Part shown: positions 35,349 to 46,142 of the stretch, one piece after another
Layout: each line of letters opens with the position of its first letter
Position numbering within the stretch: position 1 is the stretch's first letter
Source: Lonicera japonica
Taxonomy: Eukaryota; Streptophyta; Magnoliopsida; Dipsacales; Caprifoliaceae
Length of the DNA: 64,000 nucleotides
Reading direction: 5' to 3'
Assembly (NCBI GenBank): GCA_021464415.1
Contig: JAKCWG010000823.1
Span: 248,001-312,000 of the forward strand
Notes under the pieces: generated by a model
What the model was told of the DNA's origin: nothing
Databases searched by the model: none
The model's input: only the letters and a program-made list of their open reading frames with translations
Made by a program: the position numbers and the translations under genes

Positions 35349-36455
35349 CAACAACAACAACAACAACAACAACAAGCCTTTATCCCACTAGTGGGGTCGG
35401 CTACATGTAAAAGCCATTGGCCTGTCATGAACTGTATATCAACAACAACAACAACAACAACAACAACAAGCCTTTATCCCACTAGTGAAACCATCGGCTA
35501 CATGGATCAAATCCTTCTTACGCCATAGTGGCCTTCACCTATAATTTTTCTCGAATCATATCTATAGTCTTCCTCTACCTCTAACATTTGCCTCTAAGGC
35601 TTCCCTCCATCCTTCTTATAGTCAACTTCACCTATAATTTTTTCTCGGCATCCACCGGTCCCTCCATCTAACAACTAGCTTCCCTCCAAACCATATGATC
35701 AACTCTCCTAACCACGGCATACCGGTCTCCTCCATAGGTGCACCCCAACTCCCTCTCTGCCCAAACCATGGTAAGTCCTGAGATTCCTCTTTTCCTATTT
35801 TTGCCACTCATCCAGGTGCCACCCCAACTTCTCATCTCAGATGGTATTTAGTTTATTCTGATCCTATCTTTCCTATTTTTGCCACTCATCCATCTCAACA
35901 TTCTCATCTCAGCTACATTTAGACCGCCCAACACTTTATTCTCGTGTTGTCTTTTGACCGCCCAACACTACAACATCGCTGGTCTAACCGCAGTACAACA
36001 TCGAATTTTCCTTTTAACTTGAGTGGTACAGTACTTTTTATAGAATTTTCACATAACACACCCGAGTGGTACCTTTTTATCACATAACACACCCGAAGCT
36101 TTCCTCCATTTCAACCACCCTGCTTGAATCCGGCGGTTTACATTCCCCTCTATCTCCCCATCTTCTTGTATAATGGATCCAAGATACTTAAACCGAGTGA
36201 CTTGTGGTATGCCAATGTCCCCAACTTTTACCTCTAAGTTAGGAGTGCTCCGCCTTTTACTGAACTTGCATTCCATATATTCTGTCTTACTTCTGCTTAA
36301 ACGAAAGCCATGCGCTTCTAAAGTTTGTCTTCAAGTTTCCACCTTCCCATTTAGCTCTTCTCTGGACTCACCCACTAGGATAATATCATCTGCAAATAGC
36401 ATACATCGCGGTGCTGGCTCTTGAATGTGTTCCGTGAGTGCATCCAAGACCAAGG
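35349..36455 (-). pseudogene. RTE-type LINE fragment, internally scrambled, with two tails
   Basis: A minus-strand relative of the copy at 10,610. From its upstream side it has MLFADDI (RT catalytic A/FADD box, 36,385-36,402), then an open stretch ECKFSKRRSTPNLEVKVGDI (36,049-36,276) that is collinear with the other copy. The next 550 bp (35,500-36,060) hold the same sequence cut into short blocks that repeatedly jump ahead and back. Two 3' ends, each with a (CAA)n run and CAAGCCTTTATCCCACTAGT, are at 35,349-35,425 and 35,441-35,510. Non-functional. Confidence 0.85.
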
Positions 36456-37197
36456 TAAAAGTTAAAATTGTGTTTTCACATATTTCAGGTTACAAAAATT
36501 TGTTCCTATGCATATGATGTAATAGTAACACCTTTTGAAAATGAATATATACTCGGCTGTAATTATCAGTTAACGCCATCTGAATTCTAGATCCTCTCTT
36601 TATTTCTCAAGATCACAAGAAAATAAACACTTTCCGTTTTGAGATGTCCCTAATTAAGAGTTCTATTTAGTGGTGATTTGTTAAAGATTGAGATATAGCA
36701 ATAGAAGTTTTCTCTCCTCAAAAGAAAATCGGCATAAGCAATAACTGAAAATAATTTTCCTTTTCTTTCCACTCAAAAGAAGTTTTCTCTCCTCTACTAA
36801 ACTTTCAAAAGCACTATTAAGTGATCCCGTAAACAACCTGTTCTAATAATACAGGAATTGCATATCTAAGAAGATACTAACAGAGCTATATAATAGCATT
36901 CCATCCAAGAATACGTTTTCTCGTCGTCCCATCAAAGAGATTCTAACAAAGCTATATAAAGGAAAAGAATATGCATCTACCGATAAAAACTTTCAGGGTT
37001 TCCTTCTCTACTATTTTTCTATCAGTATGATTGAACAGTGCAAGTGTAAAAAGAATGTGGGCGCTTACTATAGGGTTTCTCTTTCTATACATCAGACCAG
37101 AAACAGCCTTCCGAGCTATGTAAAGTATAAGGCACAGAGTCTATATTCAGGCAGTTATACATTCATCCATGCATGTGTATATATACTACCAAGAGAA

Positions 37198-37642
37198 TCA
37201 ATCTGTTTTGCTTTTGCCCCATGGAAAGTGGAAGGGAAAGCACGAGGAGACCTGCAAATACAAAACAAAAAGTAACAAATTATTAAAAACATCAAATCTG
37301 AAAATGATCTTTATTAGTTTCTATTTCCAGAAAAATGAATTTTTTTTTATTGCTATACCTTTGGATGCATAGGCCTTGTAGCCTCTCTTAGTCTGCCACT
37401 CGATTTAGCTGACGGTACGTCTCTAGGCTGCCGGCCAAATGAGAAAACAAACACATGTATAATACATACTCTCTTTCTAGCCATAAATTAGAACATATTC
37501 CTATATATTATACAATTAAATACTGGTGGGGCCCTCTTATTCTTACCATCTTTGGGGAGGAAATCTCAATGTCTGTAAGTTCATCCTCAAGTTCTGCTTT
37601 ATCAGCACATTTTCTTGCCCACAGAAAGCTAAAGCAGCCACT
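37198..37642 (-). CDS. Phase-0 exon array, unit II (partial, hypothetical)
   Basis: Three exons with clean borders. 37,547-37,642: 32 codons after TTTTTCAG, SGCFSFLWARKCADKAELED and onward, donor ATG|GTAAGA. 37,359-37,427: 23 codons after GGCCGGCAG, PRDVPSAKSSGRLREATRPM, donor AAG|GTATAG. 37,198-37,251: 17 codons plus TGA, VSSCFPFHFPWGKSKTD. All are phase 0 and divisible by three. They resemble the last exons of unit I (same acceptor contexts, same Cys/Phe/Pro/Trp C-terminus). They could be a truncated duplicate or alternative 3' exons of unit I, whose last exon ends 370 bp upstream. The Cys-rich aromatic tail might be an S-acylation or metal-binding site; that is a guess. Family not recognised. 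Confidence 0.45.
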
Positions 37643-38011
37643 CTGAAAAAAAGAAAGGAAAAGAAAAGAACAAGTTACAGTAAAACAGAGGCATTTATGT
37701 GCAGCTTGGCATTGAACTTGTGCAGTATTTTATACTGCTGATACAGGGGGAGGGCCACTTTACTCTTTCTGTTATAAGCAACTCCGTCTTCTCTTTGGCT
37801 ATTTTACAACCTGAAACTTGAAAATGAAATTACAACTTTGTAGACATTTTGGGTGACCCTTCTTATATTATTACTTTTTTGTTTTTGAAAAACAAGACAA
37901 TAGTATAGAATCTTATTGTGTCGCCCTTTGTAGTATATTATTCTTTTCGTGCAGTGACTTTTCTATAAATCGCAACACCAAGAAGTACGCAAGGGGAAAT
38001 GGATTCTTAAG

Positions 38012-38971
38012 TTAGAAAACAATATTTAGTAGAATGACCTTTATAATATTAGAATCTGAATGTAACTTAGGACGTTTATTTTTTTCCCCACATCGCTCCT
38101 GAGCAGTTGAAGAAGAAGAGGAAGAAGCTCGTGTTCTGCCCCATGGAAAGCAAAAGCAGCCCTGCAGGAAAAAATAGAAGTTTATTTACTATATAATAAT
38201 AAACTTATATATAGTACAACACCACCTTCAGGGCTTGTTTTGTTTGGCATTGAACTTCTTTACCATTTATGTTGATTGTGTCTATTCATATAACGATTCG
38301 TGAATTAATACTCAAAACCTTCTCCTCTTTCTAGCTATTCTTTAATTATTTCAAAACATAAAAGTTGAAAATGATGCCCACCTATTGTGGACATTCTTAT
38401 TATCAGATAAAATTATCAAAAACATCGACCGTGTTTTGGGTGAACTTCTTTATTTTATTTTTACTAAAAAAATTAATCTTTTAGTGCAATGACTACTATA
38501 AATTGCAACAAGTACATACACAAGGAATCTGTTCAGGTCAGTAGGTAGAAAGAAAGATGTATCCGCCTACATACATACCTTCAGGAAAAACAATTTTCCA
38601 CTTCCTGTTTTCTCGGCTGTTGTCAATCCAGCTAATTCCACAAGGAGGTCAGGCTGCCAAATCAGAAAAAATGGCAATTTAATATATACACGTAACTCTT
38701 ACAATCAGTTTAACCGATGGAATTAAGGATCCATAGAAAGATATACCTTTGAGAAAGAACTTCCATGTCTGATCTCACCGCCAGTTTCACGAGGAGACTC
38801 AGAAATCAAATCAATATCTCTTAGTCTCTGGCATAGTAGCTCTAACCTTCTAGGAGATTCCAAATCAGCTTTTGTTGGAATGTAGTAGTCCTTCAAAAAC
38901 CATAATCTTATTATATGGATCCGATCATTAAGTCATATATAATAACTAACAACTAGCAATAATATATATAT

Positions 38972-39013
<42 letters not shown>

Positions 39014-42000
39014 AAGTTCACCTTCGGCGTTAATGTACCTCAATCGGGAAGGCCTTTCATGCCTAGCTATGTGATATAGCTCCACAGTGGGAGAACCAGC
39101 AGAATGACCAGGCGGTCTCCTCAATGGTGACAATGACAATTCTTCACTATCATTTGATCTTTGTCCAGTACACTTGCTAAATAAATCTTCCAGAGTTGAA
39201 CTCTTGCTAGGTCTCGCTGATGTTGTTGATCCCTATAGAAATAGAGAGAACTTTGTATTTTATTCCTTTAAAGATTGAATACAATTTATATGGAATAACC
39301 ACCTTACCTAAAAACCTATCAAGTGGGATTCCCATAAACAAAATAACATAAATAAATAACTACTCTAAATAATATTAAATTATCAATACTCCCTCCTCCT
39401 TTTCAATTTCCAAAGCTTTGGTCGTTGCCCCTTCTTCTGCTGCTGTTACAGTACAACTATATATGGTCAAAGAATGGGTTTTGAATCCAAAAAATAATGT
39501 AGAAGGGATACGAGAATGGGTTGGGATGCAAGATGCACGTGGTTTTGTAAAATGTTATATATATATATATAAGTAATGCACACGAAATGAGGACAAAACA
39601 AATACATTCAAAGGTTGTCAAATTCAATTGTAGCTCTCAAAAGATTCAACAATGAAACAACTAATTTTATTGGTTTTATATGTACATACAGTATCTCTGT
39701 AAGTTGAAATACGAAGTCCAAAAATCTTACTCACCAGCTGAGCATATGTGATTTCTCAAATTGTCCAAACCTCAATGCACTTCAATTGTGAATAGCATAT
39801 TGGCACATACAATCTCCTGTAGTACAATTTCCTTTTATGCCAAAAAAGACATTAAGTGCGTGTTTGGATTACACTTGCTTTCCATCGAATATACTGAAGT
39901 ATCATTTTCATCTCTTGTGGTACGCCGTATATGTGTTTGATTACATTAATCAAATCCAAAAAGCACCTCCCCCTAAGTTTTTGTGTTTTTGTTAAGAAAC
40001 AATATCAAGGAACTCAATTCCATCCCGTGTGAACTGAAATCATGTGGATTAGGGGAATGGGGATAAACTAGGGTGCGTTGGTTTACATGATAAAGAATTG
40101 AATTCCTTCGAATTGTTTTACATTGAAAAAGACTTCATGCAAAGCAGAAACTTTAGGGGAGTTGGTTTATAGAATCCATGGGAAAGAAAATGATTAGGTC
40201 CATAAAAACCACTGCCATCAAACACCACTAAAGATGGAAAATAAGAGAACTTGGATATTTCTCTCATGGAAACGAAATTTAAGCAAGCATACTCTTAGTG
40301 CTTTGTAAAGATGTACACAACGCTTTGATAGTGTTTGTCGGTGTGAAGTCAGTGCACATGTAAAGATACTTAACTGCCTAAAAATGTCAATAACATCTGA
40401 TAAGTTATAGTCTTATAGATAACAGCATCTCAAATGTTCAAACAATCATAACTTGCAAGTAACACCAAACACAAATGTCCAGTCTATCTATATAAATGGG
40501 CGTTAGATTCTTGTGCAGATTGCGACATATCAGGAACTGAGTAGGTGCAATTCCCGATTCCCACTTGAAAACAGACCATCAGTACAGCAGAAATTGTGGA
40601 AGGAAATTAAGAAGAAGAAGAAGAATTATTTAGACAATAGAATAAAAGAAAGATTGCATTTCTTTTCATAAATTTTTTTATTACATAACCATACCAATAT
40701 ATATATCGAGACTGACCGACCCACTCCTTTCACAATCACACCAATTGCACTATCCTATATAAAAGGACTAACATACCCTTTTTCTTAAAGAAAATTACCA
40801 ATTACTTTGCACTACAACGACACCGTTCAACTAACTCCCCCTTTTCCAGTCCTGACATTGCCTCCCCCATCAGCAAATCCTTGTCCTCAAGGATTGAATT
40901 GAGATTTGAGGGTACTTCTGCATAAAAGGCTCATAATCTTCCCAGGTGGCATATTGAACCATTGAATGAGGAGCTGCACCTGTGAATGATTGCCACGACG
41001 AACCAATCTTTGATCTAGAATTGCTACCGGTTCCGCAAGAAATTGACCAACCTTTTACTTTAGCAATGAGGTAAGGTGGCCTCAGGTACAACAGCATTGC
41101 CAACCTTTTTCTTTAGCAATGACACGTGAAAAACAGGATGAGGGAGCCCCATGAAAGAGTGAGACTCATAAAGGAATGATGTTCAAATGAGAGAGGTATG
41201 AATATATGATGCTCTGTTAAGTGAAATGAGGACTTTGGTTTCTTGAATAAATAATTTAAACAAGCAAGAAAAACAAGAAGGTACCCCATAAAGAATTTCA
41301 AGACATTAACTGTGTGTTTAGATTACACTTGTTTTCCATGGAATATGCCATAAAATCCATATCTTTCATCTCTGGTGGACTTGTGGTATTTGATTAAAAT
41401 ATTTGAATCCAAAAAATACCTATTCCTGGTTTTTTGTTTTCTATTAATAAACATATCAAGAAACTCAATTCTATTCAAAGGAATGATATGGTACTCTGTA
41501 TCAAACAGTTTCTTGAATAAATAATATTAAAAAAAAAAAAGAAAAAGGCAAGAAACAAGAAGGTACCCACAGAGAATTTTAAGAGATACCAAAACCCCTG
41601 TAATCAAAATTATATGGAAGATTCGAACATGAATCCTCTTTTGCTCAAAATTACAATGCATATCAAGTACTAATGAATATAAACAATGAAGGTTCGGAAC
41701 GTCTTAACTAATTTGAGTAATTTCTAAACCCAATCCAAACATTAGGGAACAGAAATTACTTGAAAGAAACAATGAATATTAACACCCAAGAACCCATAAT
41801 TCAACTATACTAATTAATACAAACAGTGAAGGGGCTGCAAAATTAACAAAATCAACTCAAAGCATTAGATAACATAATCAAAAAAAAAGGGACAAAAAAT
41901 ACTTAAGATTGTTCAGGCATTATGTAAAGGGAAAGGAATGATAAATCAAGTCTAACAGAAAAAACAGAAATTACTTCTCATTAACCCCAAAACTGAAAGC

Positions 42001-42605
42001 CGTCGTCGCAATTGAATAGAAAAGCATGCAAGAAAGAAAGAAAGAAAGAAAGAAAGAAACACATAATTTATAATAAACAAACCAATCAACTCTAAAAGTG
42101 AAAAAAAAAATACAAAATCATTTAATCCAAACATTAAGAAACAGAAATTACTTGAAAGAGACAATCAATGGTAACACCCAAGAACCCAAAATTCAACTAT
42201 ACTAATCAATATGAACATTGAAAGGGGTGAAAAATTAACTCACTAAATCAACTCAAACAATGAAATAATATGAATTAGACATTTATGGAAAGGGAAATGA
42301 ATGATAAATCAAGTCTTAACAGGAAAAACAGAACTTACTTCTCATTAACCCCAAAACTGAAATCCGCAGTCGCAATTGAATAGAGAAGCATTCGAAATGA
42401 AAGAAAGAAGGAAAGAAACAAATAATTCATAATGAAAATGTTCATTGTAAGCAGGAATTTGAAGTGAATTACTTACTGCCATTATTATTCTTCAAGAATT
42501 AACTTTGAACAAAACCCTTGAGAGAGAAATTGAAACTTCAGTGAATAAAGAAGCTTTTGATTCTTACAAATAGTACTCAAAGAAACACTACTACCACTAT
42601 TTATA
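38012..42605 (-). CDS. Phase-0 exon array, unit I: predicted five-exon gene, unknown protein
   Basis: A complete model. A minus-strand TATAAATA (42,598-42,605) precedes a short exon ending ATGGCA|GTAAGT (ATG at 42,480-42,482). After a 3.2-kb intron come 39,014-39,232 (73 codons), 38,747-38,890 (48), 38,579-38,653 (25) and the terminal 38,012-38,161 (49 codons plus TAA). All borders are GT-AG, and every internal exon is phase 0 and divisible by three, giving 197 residues in one frame. The N-terminal part starts MA then GSTTSARPSKSSTLEDLFSK (Ser-rich); the middle contains RPSRLRYINAEGEL and RRLELLCQRLRDIDLI; the tail is GCFCFPWGRTRASSSSSS. No signal peptide or membrane segment is obvious. I do not recognise the family. 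The first intron contains transposon debris. Start and TATA support are good; splicing is inferred. Confidence 0.55.
38974..39009. repeat. (GA)n microsatellite
   Basis: An uninterrupted GA run in the intron beside the 39,014 donor of unit I. On the transcribed strand it is a (TC)n tract just after the 5' splice site. Confidence 0.9.
39857..41540. repeat. Diverged repeat pair in the first intron of unit I
   Basis: 39,857-39,980 and 41,310-41,440 share GTGTTTGGATTACACTTGCT-type words followed by TTTCATCTCT, GTGGTA and TTTGATTA. They look like two copies of a short hAT- or MITE-like repeat on either side of the chromovirus remnant. Boundaries are not resolved. Confidence 0.4.
40860..41140 (-). 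pseudogene. Chromovirus (Ty3/gypsy) polyprotein 3' remnant
   Basis: Minus-strand reading gives HPVFHVSLLKKKVGNA (41,095-41,140), the conserved segment after chromovirus integrase, then a frame change and MVQYATWEDYEPFMQKYPQ (40,900-40,965), a chromodomain-like end with its TWED word. A purine-rich GGAAAAGGGGGAG follows (about 40,840-40,853), suitable as a polypurine tract, so LTR sequence probably continues to lower coordinates. It lies inside the first intron of unit I. Confidence 0.75.
41732..42430. repeat. 392-bp tandem duplication near exon 1 of unit I
   Basis: 41,732-42,113 and 42,124-42,430 align in order: AATCCAAACATTA, CAGAAATTACTTGAAAGA, AACACCCAAGAACCC, TTCAACTATACTAAT, AATGATAAATCAAGTCT and CTTCTCATTAACCCCAAAAC. 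Each copy has a minus-strand GAGAAGTAA donor-like word after an open stretch, so they may be duplicated untranslated exons. The older copy contains an (AAAG)n run (42,030-42,058). Confidence 0.7.
42598..42605 (-). promoter_or_regulatory. TATA box of unit I
   Basis: TATAAATA on the minus strand, 116 bp before the ATG at 42,482. Transcription would be expected to begin near 42,570, leaving a leader of about 90 bases. Confidence 0.55.
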
Positions 42606-43527
42606 CACCTACTAGTCATCATCAGAAGAAGAGGAAGAATTGGAGGGAATAATTTGTAACGAACAACTGACCAGTTTACAAGTTTCACCGGTGATGTCAT
42701 TTTCTTTGACCTAATTTTCTCCCTCTTCTCTCTTTCTAATTTTTTATGCAGAAAGACCACCTTTTTTTCTGAAACGTTAAGAAATTAGGTCACTTGCTAG
42801 TAGGGGTGGAGGGTTCCCAACCCGATCCGACCCGGGTGGGGTGGTTTACTTTGTTTTTTAGGGCGAGACGAATTTGGATTTTGGGGGAAAAGACAAAAAA
42901 AAAAAAAAGACTAAATCGGGTTCGGGTGGTTTTGTTCTCCAATTAAAAACCCCGCCCAAAGGCCATGTAATTTAGGCAAATGCCTAGGACTTTATTTAGG
43001 GAGGGGCACCCAAAAAAAATAAAAAAAATTAGATATTTAATCGTAAAAAATAAAAGTTGAGAGGTATTTTGTGAGTTAAAATAAACATACTTCCTCACTT
43101 TCAAATGAAAAATTTATCTATAAATTTTATGTTAATTATTATTTTATTTTAAATTTAGTAATTGATTGGTTTTATTTTTGGAGTTTTTTTATTTCAAATT
43201 ATTAAATATTATAATTTTGAGATTGTTTTGTTGAAAAAAAATACAATGATACAGGGTCTCAATTTTTGTGGATATTAAATTTTGCTTAGAGCCCCATATT
43301 TTCTCAAGCCGGCCTTGACCCCGCCCCATATACGTATATATAAATATATTTTTAATTTAGTATAAATATAGGTGTCTTTTAAATTAGGGACAATTAAGCA
43401 TAAGAGCTCGTTCCAATAATAACATAATTATAAAGGACACTTACAAATTAGTTGTATAAATTAAGGATACTGTACAAAAAAGACAATAATACCATTTTCT
43501 TATAACATCTCACGTCTCATCAAAATT

Positions 43528-43885
43528 TCAGCACCAATCTGTTTCAGCACCAATGGTGCTAAATGTGTTTAGCACCAATCTATTTCAGTACCAATGGTGC
43601 TAAATCTGTTTAGCACCGATCTATTTCAGCACCAATGGTGCTAAATCTGTTTAACACCGATCTATTTCAGCACCAATGGTGCTAAATCTGTTTAGCACCA
43701 ATATGTTTCAGCACCAATGGTGTTAAATCTGTTTAGCATCAGTTTCTTTCAGCATCAATGGTGCTAAATTTGTTTAGCACCAGTATGTTTCAGCACCAAT
43801 GGTGCTAAATGGTGCTAAATTTATTTAGCACAAATTTGTTTCAGCACTGATGTTGCTAAATCTGTTTAGCATCAATCTGTTTTTA
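43528..43885. repeat. Tandem array of short inverted repeats (~41 bp unit)
   Basis: About eight copies of a unit containing TTTCAGCACCAATGGTGCTA followed by AATCTGTTTAGCACC. Each copy holds two overlapping dyads: AGCACC/GGTGCT around AAT, and GGTGCTAAA/TTTAGCACC around TCTG. The whole stretch could therefore form a ladder of hairpins. Copies diverge towards the right end (43,800-43,885). Confidence 0.9.
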
Positions 43886-44337
43886 TAAGAGTTTTTACGG
43901 ACAAGAGGAAATAAAAGTATTCCTTAAGCACAAAACTTAATACAAACTGAATTTCATAAGTTCTATAAGAATAGTCCTTCAAAACAAATTTATGCAACAT
44001 ATCTTCTAATAAAAAACACATACAAAGCAACCAACAAGTACTCAGATATTAAGACTTGTATTAACAAATTTATACACAGCAATGTATAGATTAAAAAAAT
44101 TAATTTTTCAGCACAAAGAACAATTTCAAAAAATCAGGAAAGTACAGTTTATATGGTCTATTTTTTGCAGCAGCAAATTCGCAGCAATAACAGCAGATTT
44201 GCAGCAATATAAATATATTTTTGGCAGTAAAAACAGTTCAGAAACAGATTTTTCGCATTAGAATAGCAGTTGATATGAACACTATTTCGTAACAGCAATA
44301 TAAACGAATTATATATATGGACCTCTTGTTTAATGTT

Positions 44338-44760
44338 GATTTGAAAATTTCTCTGTCATTTGTTTCCACTGTGGACGTATTAGACACAAGTTGGAGGTGT
44401 GTCCATTGAATATTATGACTATGCCAGCTTTGTCCGACCTTAGTGGCTGTGGTAATGGTTCGAATGGGAATACAACCAAACACCATGGACGAAGATTAGT
44501 ATAGTTTGAGTATTGGGGATGATGATCAAGGCGTTACAGACCCGCAATATGGCCCTGGGATGATTATCTCCCATTGTCAAAAAAAACCAAACCATGGTGG
44601 GAATTTGAGCTTTAGAAAAGGTGCATGTCCCAACTTCGGTAACCGAATTGATTATCCGTTACCAAAGAGAGATATGGTTGTTAGGAAAAGGGTTTTTTTA
44701 CTGACCGTACAACCTCCATTTGATGACATACTTCAACTTCATGGTATTTTCGAGGCTTGA
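44338..44760 (+). pseudogene. L1-type LINE ORF1 remnant with CCHC zinc knuckle
   Basis: At 44,361-44,402 the frame reads CFHCGRIRHKLEVC, a CX2CX4HX4C knuckle, preceded by ENFSVI and followed by PLNI. This is the zf-CCHC_4 pattern of plant L1-like ORF1 proteins (family knowledge). A stop follows, and a shifted frame (44,506-44,757) gives YGPGMIISHCQKKPNHGGN, corresponding to the usual 'GPWM' segment with Trp replaced. No RT nearby, so only a fragment remains. Confidence 0.7.
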
Positions 44761-45727
44761 GATTCTGGTAGACTTTTGGCTATTTTTGGAGAGGGAACTC
44801 GCTGCTTCGATCTCGCCTCCGGTGACGTGGACGTACACGTCGACGACCTTGATGGATTGAACTTCAAAGGCATTTATCCAGCGAGGGTTTGTAAAGAGAG
44901 GAGAAAGAAGTGGGGTTGGATTTTAAGGGCGGCGATGGGAGAAGCCTCTTAGTTATAGGTGGGATGAGTGAGAATCCGAGTTTGTCAATTAGCATAAGAT
45001 GGCGCTCTGTCAAGGAAGAATGTGTTTAAGAGATATTTATATTATAATTAGGGATATATTTGTCCATCAACATTTATTATTTTCCTTAAAATAAATTAAT
45101 ATTATGAAAAGTATCTTTATCGTAAAACCAAAATATGAAATTAGTACTAGTTTTCGTTATTAAACATGAGTCTGTCCTTAGAGTTATAAAACATTATGGA
45201 ACGAGGCCTTAGAACCCATTATCTTTTTAAATTAAAACTTAGGTCAATTTCACTCAATATTTTTCTTTATAAACTGAGATTTTGACTATGTGAAATAGGT
45301 GTGACCCTACCCGACCCACCCTGAGGCCAACTTATTTAGGGTGAGGCAAGATGGGTTCGAGTTTTGGGAAATTAATGCGGAGGAGGTTTGGGCATAATAA
45401 TAATAATAATAATAAAATTTGAAGCATGTTTATTTTTGGGTGGGTTGGGTTTGGGTTTGGCCAAACCCGAACCATTGTCATTCCTAGTCACTAAGTTGTT
45501 GCTTGTATTTTCAATTGCCGCCTTTTGTTTAATCTCTCAATTTCTTTCCTTTTTCTTTAATTTTATAAATTAATAATAGGGTGTTAGACGTGTTATGATG
45601 AACCTAAAAAATCGAAAGACACAACCGTACAGATTTAAACTGATTCGTTAAAATTTGAATAAAGATAACTTAAATAATGAAATTGAAATCAAAACCGAAC
45701 CGACATGAACTAAATTAAACAATTGCA

Positions 45728-46142
45728 TGTGCATATATGACTCTAAAACAAAATAACTTCACTGTGTATAATTACATATTATTAAAATTTTACTATCTCT
45801 AATGAGAACTCGACTCTTTAAGATATTATAAATATTTTAGTTATATTATAAAGAATAAACAATCTAAAGGGCACTGAACTTTCAATCTATTACCACTTTG
45901 ATCATCGAACTTTAAAACAAATTGCTTTTGCCATCCAACTTAAAGTGAGTACCATTTTGGTCGTTCTGTCTAATTTGGCCGTTAAATTGGCCAAATGCTT
46001 CACTTAAGGGTTTTTTGGTCATAAAGAACCCGACTTGCTCTGTTTGTTAGAAATATTACTACGTTATATGAGACTCATTTTGGAGTAATTTATCTGAGAA
46101 AATGGTGTTAGTTGAAGGAAATTGTTGTTTTGTTACAATATG
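45728..46142. repeat. Flank segment F (first copy), part of an older inverted-repeat element
   Basis: This 415-bp segment just outside the Athila 3' LTR is repeated nearly exactly at 56,648-57,063. It also resembles, in reverse complement, the opposite flank at 58,570-58,720 (AATAAACAATCTAAAGGGCA against AATAAATAGCTCAAATAGCC, then TTACTTTGGCCATCAAA-like words). So the retrotransposon appears to have landed in a long-TIR repeat. Confidence 0.75.

Larger units (their letters stand above)
42797..45486. mobile_element. Mosaic of old repeats, possibly one hAT-like element
   Basis: Left end TAGGGGTGGAGGG (42,801) and right end CATTCCTA (45,486) are the kind of 'TAGGGGTGGCAA' termini seen in plant hAT elements. 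GTCACTTG (42,789-42,796) and GTCACTAA (45,487-45,494) could be a diverged 8-bp duplication. Both ends are followed by GGGTTTGG/CCCGACCC-rich sequence. Inside are a repeat bounded by TGCCTAGGAC and AAGCCGGCCTTGACC (42,965-43,320), a hairpin array and a LINE remnant. No transposase seen. The single-element reading is tentative. Confidence 0.35.

Noticed and set aside
42485..42760. 91-codon minus-strand frame as a protein
   Set aside because: It spans the TATA box and leader of unit I; the ATG at 42,480-42,482 beside the GTAAGT donor fits better.
42797..45486. Complete autonomous hAT transposon
   Set aside because: No transposase, imperfect ends and only a 6-of-8 match in the supposed target duplication; kept only as a tentative mosaic.
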